DNA of 64,000 nucleotides from Gorsachius magnificus. Lineage: Eukaryota; Chordata; Aves; Pelecaniformes; Ardeidae. A model generated the notes under the pieces. The model was given only the letters and a program-made list of their open reading frames with translations, was not told where the DNA came from and searched no databases. Shown piece after piece: positions 43,888-56,600 of this stretch (positions within the stretch are counted from its first letter, which is position 1; every line of letters begins with the position of its first letter). The translations under genes and the position numbers were made by a program. The stretch is from the NCBI GenBank assembly GCA_034008185.1, contig CM067108.1, forward strand, positions 539,924 through 603,923. Reading direction: 5' to 3'.

Positions 43888-46800
43888 ATGGAGCCGGTGG
43901 CGCTGCCTGGGGTAGGAGGGGATGGGGACGGGCAGGATGAGGCCCCGGGGGGTGGGGGTGGGGTGGCCCTGGGGTGGCTTGGGGGGGGGTGCTGGGGGTG
44001 GAGAGGGTGCGGGACCCAGCCACCAGTGTCCCCAGTATAGGCTGGGGTTAACCCATGTCCCCTGTATAGGCTGGGGTCATTGGTGTCCCCAGTATAGGCT
44101 GCCACATGGTCACCAGTATCCCCAGTATAAGCTGAGTTATAGTGACCAGTATGCCCAGTATAGTCTGGTCTGTCGTCACTGGTGTCCCCTGTATAGGCTG
44201 CCGCATGGTCACCAGTATTCCCAATATAGGCTGAGCTGGGGTCACTGGTGTCCCCAGTATAGGCTGTCCCATGGTCACCAGTATCCCCAGCATCCCCAGC
44301 ATATGCTGAGCATTGCTCCCCAGTTAGGCTGTCACTCTGTCCCCATGGTCACTGGTGTCCCCAGTATGGGCTGTCCCAGTGTCTTCAGTATAGGCTGGCG
44401 CATGGTCACCAGTATCCCCGGCCAGTCCCCAGTACCACCAGTGCTCCCAGTCCAGTTTGTGCCAGTGTACCCCAGTCTAGCCTGTCCCATAGCAACCAGC
44501 TGCCCCATGACCCCAGTGTCCCCAGTCCAGCTTGTCCCAAGGCCCCCAGTGCTCCCAGTCCAGGCTGCCCCATGACCACCAGTGTCCCCAGTCCAGCTTG
44601 TCCCAAGGCCCCCAGTGCTCCCAGTCCAGGCCGTCTCATGCTCCCCAGTGTCCCCGGCACCAGTTGCAGCCTGGCCCTCAGAATCCAGCAGGCCAGTTTG
44701 TCCCAGTTAGTCCCCATCACCCCACTCCAGTCCGTTCCAGTCTGGCCCAGTCTGTCCTCACCCCCCTCCCAGACCCCCTGTCACCCAGGTCCCCCCCATC
44801 GTCCCCACAGGGGCACCCGGGGAGGGGACATGGGGCCCCTGAGGCCCTCGGGGACACATGGGGTCAGCCAGTTCAAGATCGGATTTTGGTGCCGACCCCC
44901 CCCAAAACCACCCCAAAACCACGAGGTGCCCCTGTCCGCATGGTGGCTCCATATCCCCGTGTCTCCATGGTGTCCCCAAGTCCCCATGGTGTCTCCATGT
45001 CCCCATGGTGTCCCCATGTCCCTGGTGTCCCCATGGTGTCCTCATCTCCCCATGTCCCTGGTGTCCCCATGTCCCTGTGTCCCCATCTTGTCCCCCAAGT
45101 TCCCACAGTGTCTCCATGTCCCCATGTCCCCATGGTGTCCCCATGGTGTCCCCATGTCCCTGTGGTGTCCCCATGTCCCTGTGTCCCAATAGTGTCCCCA
45201 TGTCCCCGGTGTCCCCCGGGTGTACCCAGTCCTCGTGTTCCCCTGTCCCATACCCCCATGGCCCCTATCTAGGGTGTCGCCGGGGTGCACGGTGGGTGCC
45301 ACCTCTCCCTCTCTCTCCGCAGGGTGCCCCAGTTGGGGAGCCCAGGGAGCACCAAGGTACGGGGGCGGCGGGGGGGGCCTGGGCCTTCCTGTCCTGCCTG
45401 GCCATCCCATCCTATCCCGTCCCATCCTATCCCATCCCATCCCCATCCCATCCACCCATCCCCATCCCATCCCCATCCCCATCCCCATCCCCATCCCCAT
45501 CCCCATCCCCATCCCCATCCCATCCCCATCCCCATCCATCATCCCATCCATCCCATCCCATCCCTCCCATCCCATCTTCTCCCATCCCATTCCCATCCCA
45601 TCCCATCCCCATCCCCATCCCATCCCCATCCCATCCCCATCCCATTCCCATCCCATTCCCATCCCCATCCTCCATCCCCCTCCCATCCCCATCCCCATTC
45701 CCACATCCCATCCCATCCCATCCCACCCCGGGGTTTGGGATCCCCATCACCCCAGCACCCATGTCCCCATGTGTATTTGGGGGGGGGGCGCTCTGGTGCC
45801 TGCAGGTGGGGGTGGGGGGTGGGGTGACCCCGACTGTCCCCTCCCGGTCCCCAGAGGCGCTGACGGAGGATGATATCTACTGCCGCTGCCTCTCCAAGAC
45901 GCTGTGCCACACCGCCACCCCCGTCACCGTCGGCTTCTATGCCCCCTGTGGCCACCGCCTCTACTCCCTGCTGGACAAGGTCACCGGTGGGTGTGGGGCC
46001 ATGGGGCCACCACGGGTCACCCCCCCCCCCCGGAGCCTCCCAGATGGGTGGGGCCCCCCCGGATTTGGGGTCCTGATTGCAGCAGTCCTCCCCCCCCCAT
46101 CCCCTCCCATCCCATCCCATCCCCATCCCATCCCATCCCATCCCCATCCCCATCCCCATCCGATCCCCCTCGGCTTCCCCATTCCCATCCCGATCCCAAT
46201 CCCATCCCCATCCCCATCCCCATCCCCATCCCATCCCCATCCCATCCCATCCCCATCCCCATCCCATCCCATCCCCATCCCACCCCATCCCATCCCATCC
46301 ACATCCCATCCCATCCCCATCCCCATCCAATCCCCATCCCTATCCCCATCCCATCCCCATCCCCATCCCCATCCCCATCCCCATCCCCACCCCATCCCAT
46401 CCCCATCCCATCCCCATCCCATCCCATCCCCATCCCCATCCCCATCCCCTCCCCACCCCCATCCCCATCCCCATCCAATCCCATCCCATCCCCATCCCAT
46501 CCCCATCCCCATCCCCACCCCATCCCATCCCCATCCCATCCCCATCCCCATCCCCTCCCCATCCCCATCCCCATCCCATCCCCATCCCCATCCCCATCCC
46601 CATCCCCATCCCATCCCATCCCCATCCCACCCCATCCCCATCCCCATCCCATCCTATCCCATCCCATCCCATTTCTCCTCCCAATCTGGGGTCCCTGTTC
46701 CATCCCCCCACCCCCCCACCCCCCAGCTCCAGGCACCTTGGCCCCCTGGTCCCTCACCCCCGTGTCGTCCCCCCCCAGGCTTCATGCGGGAGGAGATGGC

Positions 46801-48385
46801 GCAGCGGGAGGCGGCCGAGCTGCACCGGAGCCATCAGAAGCCGCGGAGCCCCGAGGGCTGGGGGCTGCTGCTGGCCCTCTGGTACTTGGCCTTCTACAAG
46901 CCCATCATCACTGAGGGCCACCTGAGGAGGAAGAACATCAAGTTCATCTTCATCCGCTTCAGTGCCTGGCAATACGCCGGCTGTGACAAGCTCTGGGCCG
47001 GTTTGGTCACCACCCTCTGCGACAGTGTCCGCCATCATTTTGGGGCTTTGCCCCTCAGCGTCTTCCACGTCATGGGCACCCGGCCCCGCTTCGCCTCCGG
47101 CTTCAGCCAGAAGGAGTGGGTGCTCAAGAGGGGCACCTGCCTCAAGCTTTGGGGGATGCTCTTCGTCCTGGGCGCCGGCCTCAGCATCCTGCTGGTGGCC
47201 CTCTTGGTGCCCGGCATCAAGGACAACCATGCATTGAAGGTGGTGGGCAGCGCCGTCACTTCCCTCTCCGGTTCCGGTTTGGTGCTGGGAGCTTTCTCCG
47301 TCCTGAAGAACCTGTTGGTCAGCGAGAAGCAGAAGATTGAACGGTTGACCAACAGCGAGAGGTTCGCCAATCAACTGGGCTTCATGAGCAAGGTGCGCAG
47401 GGAGGTGGAGGTGCTGGTCAACTTCTTGGCCTTCATGGAGATCTTTGAGCGCCGCCGGCTCCGCGTGGTGCTGGAGATCACCAGCCTGGACATCTGCTAC
47501 CCGGAGAAGGTGGCCGGCGTCCTCAACGCCATGAACACCTTGCTCTCCGATGCCAACACCCCCTTCATCTTCATCCTGGCCGTGGACCCCAGCGTCATCG
47601 TCCCCTGCCTGGAGCAGACCGGCTGCATGAAGGGTCTTGCCGACAATGGTTACCTCTACCTCAACCGGACGGTGACGTTGCCCTTCTCCATCCCCGAGAT
47701 GGGTTCCCGCTCCCGCCTGCGGTGCCTGGAAGCCGCCGTCCAGACGCGGGAGGACCTCATGTACCGCATCATCACCAGCAACGTGGAACGCCGCCAAGCC
47801 AAGTGCCGGGGCGTCTCGGAGGTTCCCAGCCGGCACGAGGCAGACGCCGAAGCCGTCCGTTGCATCCACGAAGCTTTCCGCTGCCTCCACGACAGCGCCC
47901 CTTCCTTCCCCCGCCGCATCGTCAACACCATCCCCATCACCCTCCGGCTCCTCCTCCACCGCACCGGCACCCCCAGCACCCCCTCACCCCGCGCCGCTGC
48001 CGCTTGGGTGGTGCTGGCCGACCAGTGGCCGTGCCGGTTGAGCTGGGTGCTGCAGTGCCTGGAGGACACTGGGCAGAGTCAGCCGCCGCCGGATTTCAGC
48101 ACCCGATCCCTGTGGAGCATCTTCCAGGAGAATGTGGGGGAGCTGAGCGCCCTACGGCAGCCCCTGAGCAACGTCCTCAGCCTGGATGGGGACCCCGAGC
48201 TCTTCCAGACCTTCCTCGCCTGCCACTTCCCCTTCACCGCCCACGACGCCCGCGCCTTCCTCGGCGTCACCGTCAACCTGGACCACTCCATCCGGCACAA
48301 GATGGGGCTCCTGCGCAGCCTCGACCGCTTGAAGAAAGCCGCCGCCCCCGTGTCCCGCAGCGTCCAGTGTCCCCACCCCGAGTGA
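43888..48385 (+). CDS. NKPD1: NKPD1, KAP-family P-loop domain protein
   Basis: Exons 43888-43911 (MEPVALPG), 45323-45356 (GAPVGEPREHQ), 45855-45986 and 46779-48385 total 1797 nt, or 598 aa plus TGA, with consistent phases. Diagnostic segments: EDDIYCRCLSKTLCH, VTVGFYAPCGHRL at the P-loop position, HLRRKNIKFIFIRFSAWQYAG.DKLWAGLVTTLC, two hydrophobic segments at about residues 187-208 and 218-240, LRVVLEITSLDICYPEKV (Walker-B region), FIFILAVDP, and RIVNTIPIT. KAP NTPases carry membrane segments inside the P-loop domain, which fits. The Walker A position (GFYAPCGHR) lacks the GK[ST] core, as I recall for the mammalian protein too, so ATP hydrolysis is doubtful. Role poorly known. The first two exons are less certain than the last two. 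Convergent with PPP1R37, as in human. Confidence 0.9.
44030..44760. repeat. CCAGTATAGGCTG minisatellite, NKPD1 intron 1
   Basis: Units of about 30 bp (TCCCCAGTATAGGCTGTCCC and ATGGTCACCAGTATCCCCAG) change to a CCCAGTCCAGCTTGTCCCAA form after 44450. Confidence 0.93.
44935..45220. repeat. CCCCATGTCCCTGGTGTCC minisatellite, NKPD1 intron 1
   Basis: Units of 12-20 bp built from GTCCCCATGGTGTCCCCATG, 100 bp upstream of exon 2. Confidence 0.92.
45400..46675. repeat. (CCCATC)n / (CCCCAT)n arrays in NKPD1 introns 2 and 3
   Basis: Two arrays (about 45400-45725 and 46095-46675) of CCCATCCCCATCCCCATC simple sequence on either side of exon 3 (45855-45986). The sense strand reads as Ser/His/Pro/Ile runs without stops. 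Confidence 0.95.
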
Positions 48386-48960
48386 CGGTGACACCGACGT
48401 TGGGTGATACCTCTGGATGTGGGGTCCCCAAAACCGGCTCAGACATTGGGGACACCGGGGTGTCCCCGCAGTCGGTGGCCTGAGGGCACCCGTGCCCTGC
48501 TGTCCTCCCCCACCCCCCCCCCACACCCCCCCTGTGTATTTTGGGGACACCGATGGGATGGGGACAATTCCTGTCCTCGAGATGCTTGCAGGGGGTGAAA
48601 GTGCCACCAGGGGATGGAGCTGGGGGGACTGGGAGAGACTGGGCAGGACTGGGGGAGACTGGAAGGGACTGGGGGAGACCCAAGTTCCAAGGGGGGTGGT
48701 GGTGTCACACCCTGGCATCTGGGTGACCCCAACCCTCCCATGGCTGGGACCCCAGCACCCACTGCCCCTCCCCCCCCCCCCCCCCCCGACACCCTTTGGG
48801 GGACTGTCCCCCAGTGAGTGGGTCGCTGCGGGGGGGGGGGGGGGGCCACAAAGCCAGGGTGGCCCTAGAGCGGGGATGTCCCCGAGCCGCATCCCCTGGG
48901 AGCCCCCCAGGACCTCCAGGGTTGTCCCATAATAAACCAGTTAACCCCCCCCCCCAGGTT
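48386..48960 (+). other. NKPD1: NKPD1 3' untranslated region
   Basis: Sequence after the TGA contains a GACTGGGGGAGACTGG micro-array (48620-48680) and C/G homopolymers. It ends at the AATAAA at 48931. Confidence 0.7.
48931..48936 (+). terminator. NKPD1: NKPD1 poly(A) signal AATAAA
   Basis: AATAAA in CCCATAATAAACCAG, about 546 nt after the NKPD1 stop. It is the only canonical hexamer on the + strand between the stop and 49000. Confidence 0.75.
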
Positions 48961-49221
48961 TGCCTCTTGGCTTTGGGGCTGGGGGGGGATTCTGCGCCCT
49001 CCTTGGGGCGGGAAGCAATGAGGGGGTAGGGGGGTATGGAAATTTTGGGGGGAAACCACCCCAAACGGCCGGTGGGAGGGGGCTGGGGGGGCTGGGATGG
49101 GATGCGGCGGGCGGCGATTTAATTGCGGATAAATTCCCGCCGGCGTCTGAAAATCCTCCCTGGGGGCCTTTTTGGGGGTGAATCTTTGAATTTACCCCCC
49201 CAAAAAAAGCTCAATTTTTTT

Positions 49222-49227
49222 TTTATT
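49222..49227 (-). terminator. PPP1R37: PPP1R37 poly(A) signal (distal candidate)
   Basis: AATAAA on the - strand within an A-rich stretch (T-run on +, 49213-49224). It lies 286 bp from the convergent NKPD1 signal, so the two 3' ends nearly meet. Confidence 0.5.
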
Positions 49228-49477
49228 TGAGACGGGCAAGCGCCCGCAGAGAGAGAGATTGGGGGGGGGGGGGTGGGGTGGGGGGGGGGGGGGGCGGAAG
49301 CGGGGGGGGAGTCGGTGCCGAATGCAGATCTCATTTAATAGAAAACAGTGTTAACAAAAATGACACGACGGAAAGAAATGCCCGACCCCAGCAGATCGAT
49401 GGCCGCCGAGGCCGTAGTGTCAGCGCCGCAGCCCCCCCCCTGCCGCCGCCGCCGCCCCCCCCGCAGCTCCCTATATT

Positions 49478-49483
49478 TTTATT
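49478..49483 (-). terminator. PPP1R37: PPP1R37 poly(A) signal (proximal candidate)
   Basis: The - strand reads GTGCAATAAAAATATAG here, about 1.1 kb after the PPP1R37 stop. A second - strand AATAAA lies at 49222-49227. Either could end the PPP1R37 transcript. Confidence 0.6.
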
Positions 49484-50601
49484 GCACTTAAGAAAGAAAA
49501 GCGACGCCTCCTCTTTCCCCCACCCCCCCCCCACCCCACCGCCCCCCCCCCCCCCCCCCCCTCCCCTCCACCGGCCAGGAGCCCCCCGCAAACCTCCCTG
49601 AGAAAAGCGGCCGCCGGACCCGGAGGGGCTCGGGCGTCCCCTGGGGAGGTGGGGGGCGGGGGGGGGACACACACCTCACGCTGGGGGGTTCGGTCCGGCC
49701 CAGCACCCCCCCCCCCCCCCCCCCCCCGGGGGGGGGGAGGGGCGGGGGGGGGCCCCACCCGCCGCTTTTTGTGTTTCTGCATTTTCTTTTTCCACCCGGC
49801 AGCCCGGGAGCAGGAGTTCGGTTGCAAATTAGCCCGGAAGGAATAATTAATTACCATCCTATACCCCCACCCCCATCCTCTAATCCCCCCCCCCCCCCCC
49901 CCCCCCCCCCCATCCCCCCCTATAACTTTTGCAGCTGCTGATAAATAGAATACGGAAACCAAACCAAACCAACCCAAAAAAAAAGGAACTGAAAAATAAA
50001 TAACCATCGCGGCCACGGAAGCAGCCGGTCCCGGGGGTCGTTCAGTGCCGGCTGCTCCCACCCCCCCTGGGTGCCGGCGGCTTCTCCCGGTCCCTGTAGT
50101 GTTTGGGTGCGATCTCCCGGGATCTCCTCGGCGGAGAAAGATCGGGGGGGGGGAAAAAAAAAATAAAAAAAAAAAATAAAGCAAAGGCGAAGGTGTTGGG
50201 GTTGTGTCCAGCGAGGGCAGGGACGCTGGGAGCCGGGATGTCCCCGTCGGGGTCATTTTTCTCCGCTCTCCTTCCCTCCGTCGCCCGGAGGACGCAGCGA
50301 GGTCCCTCTGCACAGGGGGGGGCGGGCAGGGGGCGCCCGGGGAAGAGTCTGGGGGCAGGGAACTGTTTGGGGGGAGAAGGATTTGTTTAAAATAACCCTT
50401 GGTCCTGATGGCCGAGGTCGGTTTCTTCGTCACGGAGCGGGAAGAGAATAAAGCTCCGTCGGAGGCTTCCCTGCGATGCCGAGCGGCCCCGAGGACCCTG
50501 CGAGAGAGAGGAGAGGGAGCGCGGCGATGGGGGGGGGTGTGGGGGTGTGTGTGTCCCGGCCCTCGGGGGGGTCCCCAGCCCCGCTCCCCGCTCACCTGCG
50601 G
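49484..50601 (-). other. PPP1R37: PPP1R37 3' untranslated region
   Basis: Non-coding interval below the PPP1R37 stop at 50602. It contains AT-richer patches (AATTAATTACC near 49845 and AAAAATAAA near 50160) and a long C run at about 49885-49910. No other coding frame was recognised. Confidence 0.6.
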
Positions 50602-53600
50602 TCACAGCGGCTCCTGCCCCGCGTCCTGGCTGGCCTCCAGGAGCAGCTCCTCCAGCTCCCGCTCCGTCTTGCAGCAGCCCTCTGCAAGCAAAGGGTCGCC
50701 GGTTCCGTCCCCCCCTCCCTTCCCTTCCGGGCTTTTTTCACCCCCCCCCCCCCCCCCCAAAAAAAGGGGGGGTTTTTGGCCGCCCCTCCCGCCTCCAACC
50801 AATCACCGGCCGCCGGGCCCCCATCGGGAAAGCGGGAGGGGGATTTAAAAACTCCGGGAAGCCGGAGAACGGCTCTGCGCCCCTCCCGGGCCCCACGGGA
50901 TTTCGGGAGAGAGCGGCCGAAGCGGGGTTGGGTTCTGGAGCTCTTACCGTGCTCGGCGGCGCAGCTCCCCGTTTTCCCGTCGCCATCCGAGGGCGCTTCC
51001 GGCAGCGCTCGTGCAAAATCCATCTTCAGCCCGTTGGGGAGGGGAGTGTCGTGGGCCGCACTCTCGCAGGCCGCTGGGTCGCCCCGCTCGGGGTCGGAGC
51101 CGGCGCTCGTCGGTGCCGATGCCAATGCCGGTGCCGAACCGGCAGCAGCGGATTCGGAAACCGCTCCATTCGCCCAGGCCACTGGGAGTTCGGGTTTTGC
51201 GGCCGGAGCCGGGCTGGGGGGCTGAGCGGGTTTCACGGCGGTGGTGTCCTCCCACGGGCAGGAGGCATCGGCAGCTCGCTCCGGCAGGCTCTCCACTCGC
51301 GTCACCACGAAGATTTTATGGCCTCGCCCGGGACTGGAAACCGAAATCCTTCTCTCCTTTCCCTGGGAGGGTGCAGAGGCCGGAGAGGCGGCTGGGCTCC
51401 TCGCCCCAGCGTCGCACTGCGACTCCTCGGCCGCGGGCAGGGGGGGCGGCCGGTCCCTCGGCTTCTCCGGGGACGGGGGCGCGGTAGCGGCGGCGTCGGG
51501 GTGTTTCGCCGGTTCGCTCAAGTCCTTCGTCTCTAACCCAGCATCCGCCTCCTCGTCCGTGTCCGAATCGGAGTCGCTCACGTCGCCTCTGTCATCGTCC
51601 TCCACCGGCTCCGCGTTCCCGTTCTCCGAGGCCGTCGGGGTCTCCTCGGCTTCTTCCCCCTCTTCCAGAGCGCTGCCGTCTCGGCCGTCCTCCGCCAGCT
51701 CCTCCTCCAGAGGCTCCGTCACGGTGATCTCCGGCATTGAGGCCGACTGCTGCAGCTTCTGCTCCTTCTCCTCCTTCTCTTTGGCCAGGATGAAGTTGCG
51801 CTTGCAGCCGTTCTGGATCTCGCCCAGGAGAGCTTTCTGTGTCTCGATGAAACTTTTCACCTGCCAGGGGAGAGAAACCGTCGGCTGTTCGGAACGCTCA
51901 GGCATCGGCGGGCTGGGAGCAGTCGGCTCCATGTTTATTTTCCGGCCGGGGACATGGTAACGGGGTGGGTTTTTTTTTTTCTGCCGTCCCGAGGGATGCG
52001 CAACAGCCCTGAGGGATGGGTGCCGGCAGAGTCCCGCTCGGAGCTCGAAGGGAGACCTGCAGAAATCCCCCGCCCCGACCCCTCCAGGACGGCGTTTTCC
52101 AGCCGTGGGGGGCTCGATGAGACCCCCCCAAAAGGGCGGGGGAGCGGGTGTGTTTACCTACCGACTCCTTCTTGGGCTCCCTGTCCAAGTCGAGGCGCAG
52201 CAGCGAGTGGTTGACCTTCAGAGCCAGCGACAAGGCCATCAGCCCGCCCGTCTTGATCTCATTCTCCCGCAGGTCCAGGCGCAGCAGCCGCGGGCTCTCC
52301 GCGATGAATTCCGCCACCGCCACGGCGCCTGCGAGGGACGGCGGAGCCGGCGGTGACGGCAGGGAACAAGGCGCGACACCGCCAGTTGCCGGCCGGGTGC
52401 TCCTCGGCGTGGCATCCAGCAGAGCGTGGTGTTTTGGGAGGGATGAGGGGTGCCAGCTCCCAGAAAAAAGCTTTCCATGGGGCGTAGATGCCAGAGGCAT
52501 CAAATCCACGGGCCGGGGTAGCCTTGGACTGCGGCGTTTTGGTTAGCGCCGGGCCGTGTCCGCCGCAGAGATCCCCCCGCAGCTGCAGGGCTGAGCCAAG
52601 ACGGACCGAGCCCCGAGGACCAGAGCGGAGCCCACGTGCTGCTCTTGAGCCAGGGAAGCTCTGCAGGGGCTACAGAGCTTTCGGCCGGCTGAACCGGGGC
52701 CACGGTCGGCAGAATCATGGAATCATAGAATCATAGAATCATAGAATCACCTCGGTTGGAAAAGACCTTTAAGATCATCGAGTCCAACCGTTAAGCGGCC
52801 TCCACACCCACCTTCGCAGGTCAGTTTGGTGGACGCCAAGCCCAGGCGGAGGACGGAGCGGTTCCCGATCAGCCCATTCTTCAGGTTGCGGACGCCTTCG
52901 TTCCCGATGGGGTTGTGGCCCAGGTTCAGGGTCTCCAGGCTCTGCGTGTGAGGCTGCGGGTATCCGGGGAAGGGGGAAAACCAGCTCGAGGCGGAGGGGA
53001 TGGCGGCTCCGCCTCGAGCCCGCGCCCGTTTCATTCACAGCCGTTCCTCCAACCGCACCGCCGGGGACGCCCAGCGCAGCGGCGGAGGGGGACAGGGGAC
53101 GGATTCTGCTCCGACGCAGCGACCACGCCAGCCCGCTCGGCTGCTCTGCTCCCACCGCTTTCCGGATCCGGCCCCGAGGGTGGCGGGAGAGATGGTTTTT
53201 TTCTGGGAGCAAAGTCGCGTGCGGTTGGGAATAAGCCCTTGCCCCCGGGAAGGTGCCGGGATCTACTCACCAGCGTCATCCCCAGGTAGGCCATGCCGGT
53301 GTGAGTCAGCTGGTTGTTCCACAGCACCAGAGTGACCAGGCCTTTCCGCTGCTCCTTCAGCCCTTCGCAGATGTACGCCAGGCCTGGAAAAGAGCCGGGG
53401 GTCAGCCCTTATCCCCGCCAACGTGCAGCCCACCGGCTCCGACAGCGCTTTCCTTGCTTTTTCCCATGGTTCAGGCGCTGCCCGGTGCTGGGGAATCATA
53501 GAATGTTTTGGGTTGGAAGGGACCCGTAGAGGTCACCCAGCCCAACCCCCCTGCAGGAGCAGGGACACCTTGAACCACATCAGGTTGCTCAGAGCCCCGG

Positions 53601-56600
53601 CCAACCTGGCCTGGAATGTTTCCAGGGATGGGGCCTCCAAGAAATCATTTTTAAATATTAAAGAAATATTCAATTTCATAAGATGGCCTTCTTTATCAAG
53701 GAATGAAGACAAAGAGGAACGTCTAACAGGCTTTTACTTTTTGATAAGAATCAGCTCAGTCCCATATCTGTAACCAGAAGTTAATCAAGTGACCTGTTAA
53801 AATCATGTCCCTGCTTTCCATTCTTAAACCAGTTGTTTCTCTTGAAGCGACCGTCACCTTGCTTCCCGTTTCTGAACCTGGAGAACCCTCGTCCTGCCTC
53901 CTGGGGGTACTCTTCCAGCTCAGGCAATTCCTGAGGACACTCGGGCTGGACGACGGCGCCCAAGCAGCGATGGAGAAAAGCCACGGCATCCGTACGCCAA
54001 GCTCCGGCGCTGGCGGCGGTGCCAAACACCATCCCGTCCCCCCCACCCCAAGCCCCCTTCCCCCAGCAGCTCCTTGATTTGACCTCGGCCGCGCAAACAG
54101 GCAAATTAAACCTCTGGGCGTAGAAAATTAATTAGCGCTTAGGCTGGAGCTTTTGGAGCAAGGGTACAAAACCCCCGGGGGAGGCAATGGGGACGTTCGG
54201 GTTGGAACGTGGGCTCAGGGTGACCATAGGTATTTGATAAGCGCCCAACGCCACGGGACGCTGCGGAAACCCACGGCAACGCCCAGCGACCGACTTCCCG
54301 ACACGTACAGCCCCAGCGCCGCTCGTTATTAAGCGCCCAAAGACGCGAGGGACGTGGCAGCTGACCTGGAAGGTGGCAAATTAATATTTGCACCTTAGGG
54401 TGGGACCCATCCGGGAGAACGGGTGGCCACAAGAGCGCCCGGTGATATCCGACTTGGTCACGCTTGGCTCCCTTGATGCCCGATCCGAAGGCAGCTGGGA
54501 CGGCTCGTGCGGAGCAAGCGTGGCTCCTCCGCCAAACTGCGGCGCTGGGCTGAGTAATCGGCATCATCGACCAAAACCAGCCGGGACTGAAGGCCCGGTC
54601 TGGGGTTATTTCGCAATTCCTGGGGTTGATGTTTAAGATTTGGCCGCTCGGGGAGGAGAAAAAAAAACCCAGATGGGAGCCTGAGATGGACGGAGCCGAA
54701 AGATGTGACTGGGAGGCGTGAGGCTCCCCCACCTCTCCCTACCTTTGGGAGCTGCCGTGCGTCCCACAGCTCGGCCCGGGAAGCCATCAGCGTTTCTCTA
54801 ATGATCTTAGCTTTAAAAACCCCAAAGATTTACCCTGCCAAAAGCCTTCTGACATGTGGAAGGCGCTTCTGCTTTGGCTCAGCTTGGCGGGGGGCTCCAA
54901 GCTCCGCAGCCGAGTTCCTCCCTGCCTTAAAACCGGGTGAAAACTCCGGGGAATGGGGGCTTTGCCCGAAGGAGCAGCGAGGGGCCCTCACCCGAATCCA
55001 GGACGTGGTTGTTCCGCAGGTCGAGTATCTGTATGTAGCAGTTGAACTTGAGCAGGTTGCCGAGCTGAGCCGAGTCCTGCAGCCCGTTCAGCTTGTTGTC
55101 GGCCAGGTACAGCTCCCGCAGGTTCATGTTCATCTTCAGAGCCGTGGCTGAAAAGGCGGAAAACCAGCACCTCGATCCATATCCTGCCCCGGGACGGCTC
55201 GGAGGAACGGCGCTGCCGGCCGGCGTGCCCGTGCGGTCACGGCCTCGGCACAACGTGCCAGCTCAGCAGCGTCCCAGTACAAACGCTCGCGCCCGTTCCA
55301 GCCCAAAACGCTGCCACGGAGCGCGCGGCCCCTGGCCCGTGTTCGTGGCTGCATCGGCACCCACCACGGCCGCTGGCGGGGACGCCGGTTGATGGCCCTG
55401 GGGGGATTTCTGAGGTGGTCGGCCAGCAGTGGGACCCTGCACAAGCCCCTTTTTGCTGTCCCACCCCACCAAGGGGCCACCGGCACGATGGGGCCACCGG
55501 CAGCCGGAGGCGTTATTGATTCACACAGGGCACGTGCCCTCGCCAGCACGTCGCCTTTTTCCAGCGAGGCCGACTTAATAAACAATTAAACCCCAGAAGG
55601 GCTCCCCTGCCAGAACCCTGAGCTCATCGCTGCTATCACAACACTGCCATTAGCTCCAGCCTGGCCATGATTTATCGCTAATTCATTAGCTTAACGACGA
55701 GGGCCGCCCAGCACCGCCTTACACCCACTGCCCGCAGGCTGGGCTGGCACAGCAACACCCGACCTCGCACCTGCGACAGCCACCGGTGCCGCCACGCGCG
55801 GGCACGGACACGCTGGCAGCGACCGCCCCGAGACCACGCTCTGTGTCCCGGTGAGCCCGGCGTGGCCACGGCTCTGCCCCTCGTGCCCACCGCGTTTTGG
55901 GGATGGGGACGGGCGTTGCGGATGCCCGAGCCGGGCGCCCGCTCCGCTCTCCAGGGACTCACCCAGCAGCATGAGCGGGCGTCCGGAGAGGCTGGCGTTC
56001 TCCAAGTGCAGGACCACCAGGCTGCTGCTGATGCGCAGGGCGCGGGCCACGAAAGGGGCCGAGTGGTCCAGCAAAGGTGTGTTTCGGGCGTCCAGGTACT
56101 GCAGGCAGTTTGTCTGCGGGGAGGGGGGAGACACGAGAGGGATCAGCGCTCGGCCGCTGGGGGGGTTTTGGGGCTGGTTTTTTAGGTTGGGTTTAAGGTT
56201 GCCCCTATTTTACAGGGGCAAGTCCCATCCTGGCCACCCACGCTGCCTCCAGGCCACTCACAGAAGAGCTCCTGGGATGGCTTACGCCCATCAGAAGCAT
56301 CGTGGCTTCCCATGAGAGGCAAAGAGCCAGAAGGAGCCGCTCAGATAATCCCATGTGCCAGGACAGCCCGCACCCAGCTCCACATTCAACCCACACAATT
56401 CCAGATAAACACTTTATCTCCCGGGGAATCGCCCCCGGCACCGACTCTGCCTTCACCCTCAAGCGCCGGCGCCAGGGAGGATGCGCTGCAGGTGACTGTA
56501 GCAGCAGCACGTTCCCAAAGAAAAGCTTCCCTCGTCCTTAACACACCCGGGGATGTGCTGCCCCGAGCTCTCCGGATGCGGCGTCTGGGAAGGCGTGGAG

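Noticed and set aside
46754..47959. A 401-codon - strand open frame opposite NKPD1 exon 4
   Set aside because: Antisense shadow of a GC-rich exon; the + strand carries the conserved KAP domain.
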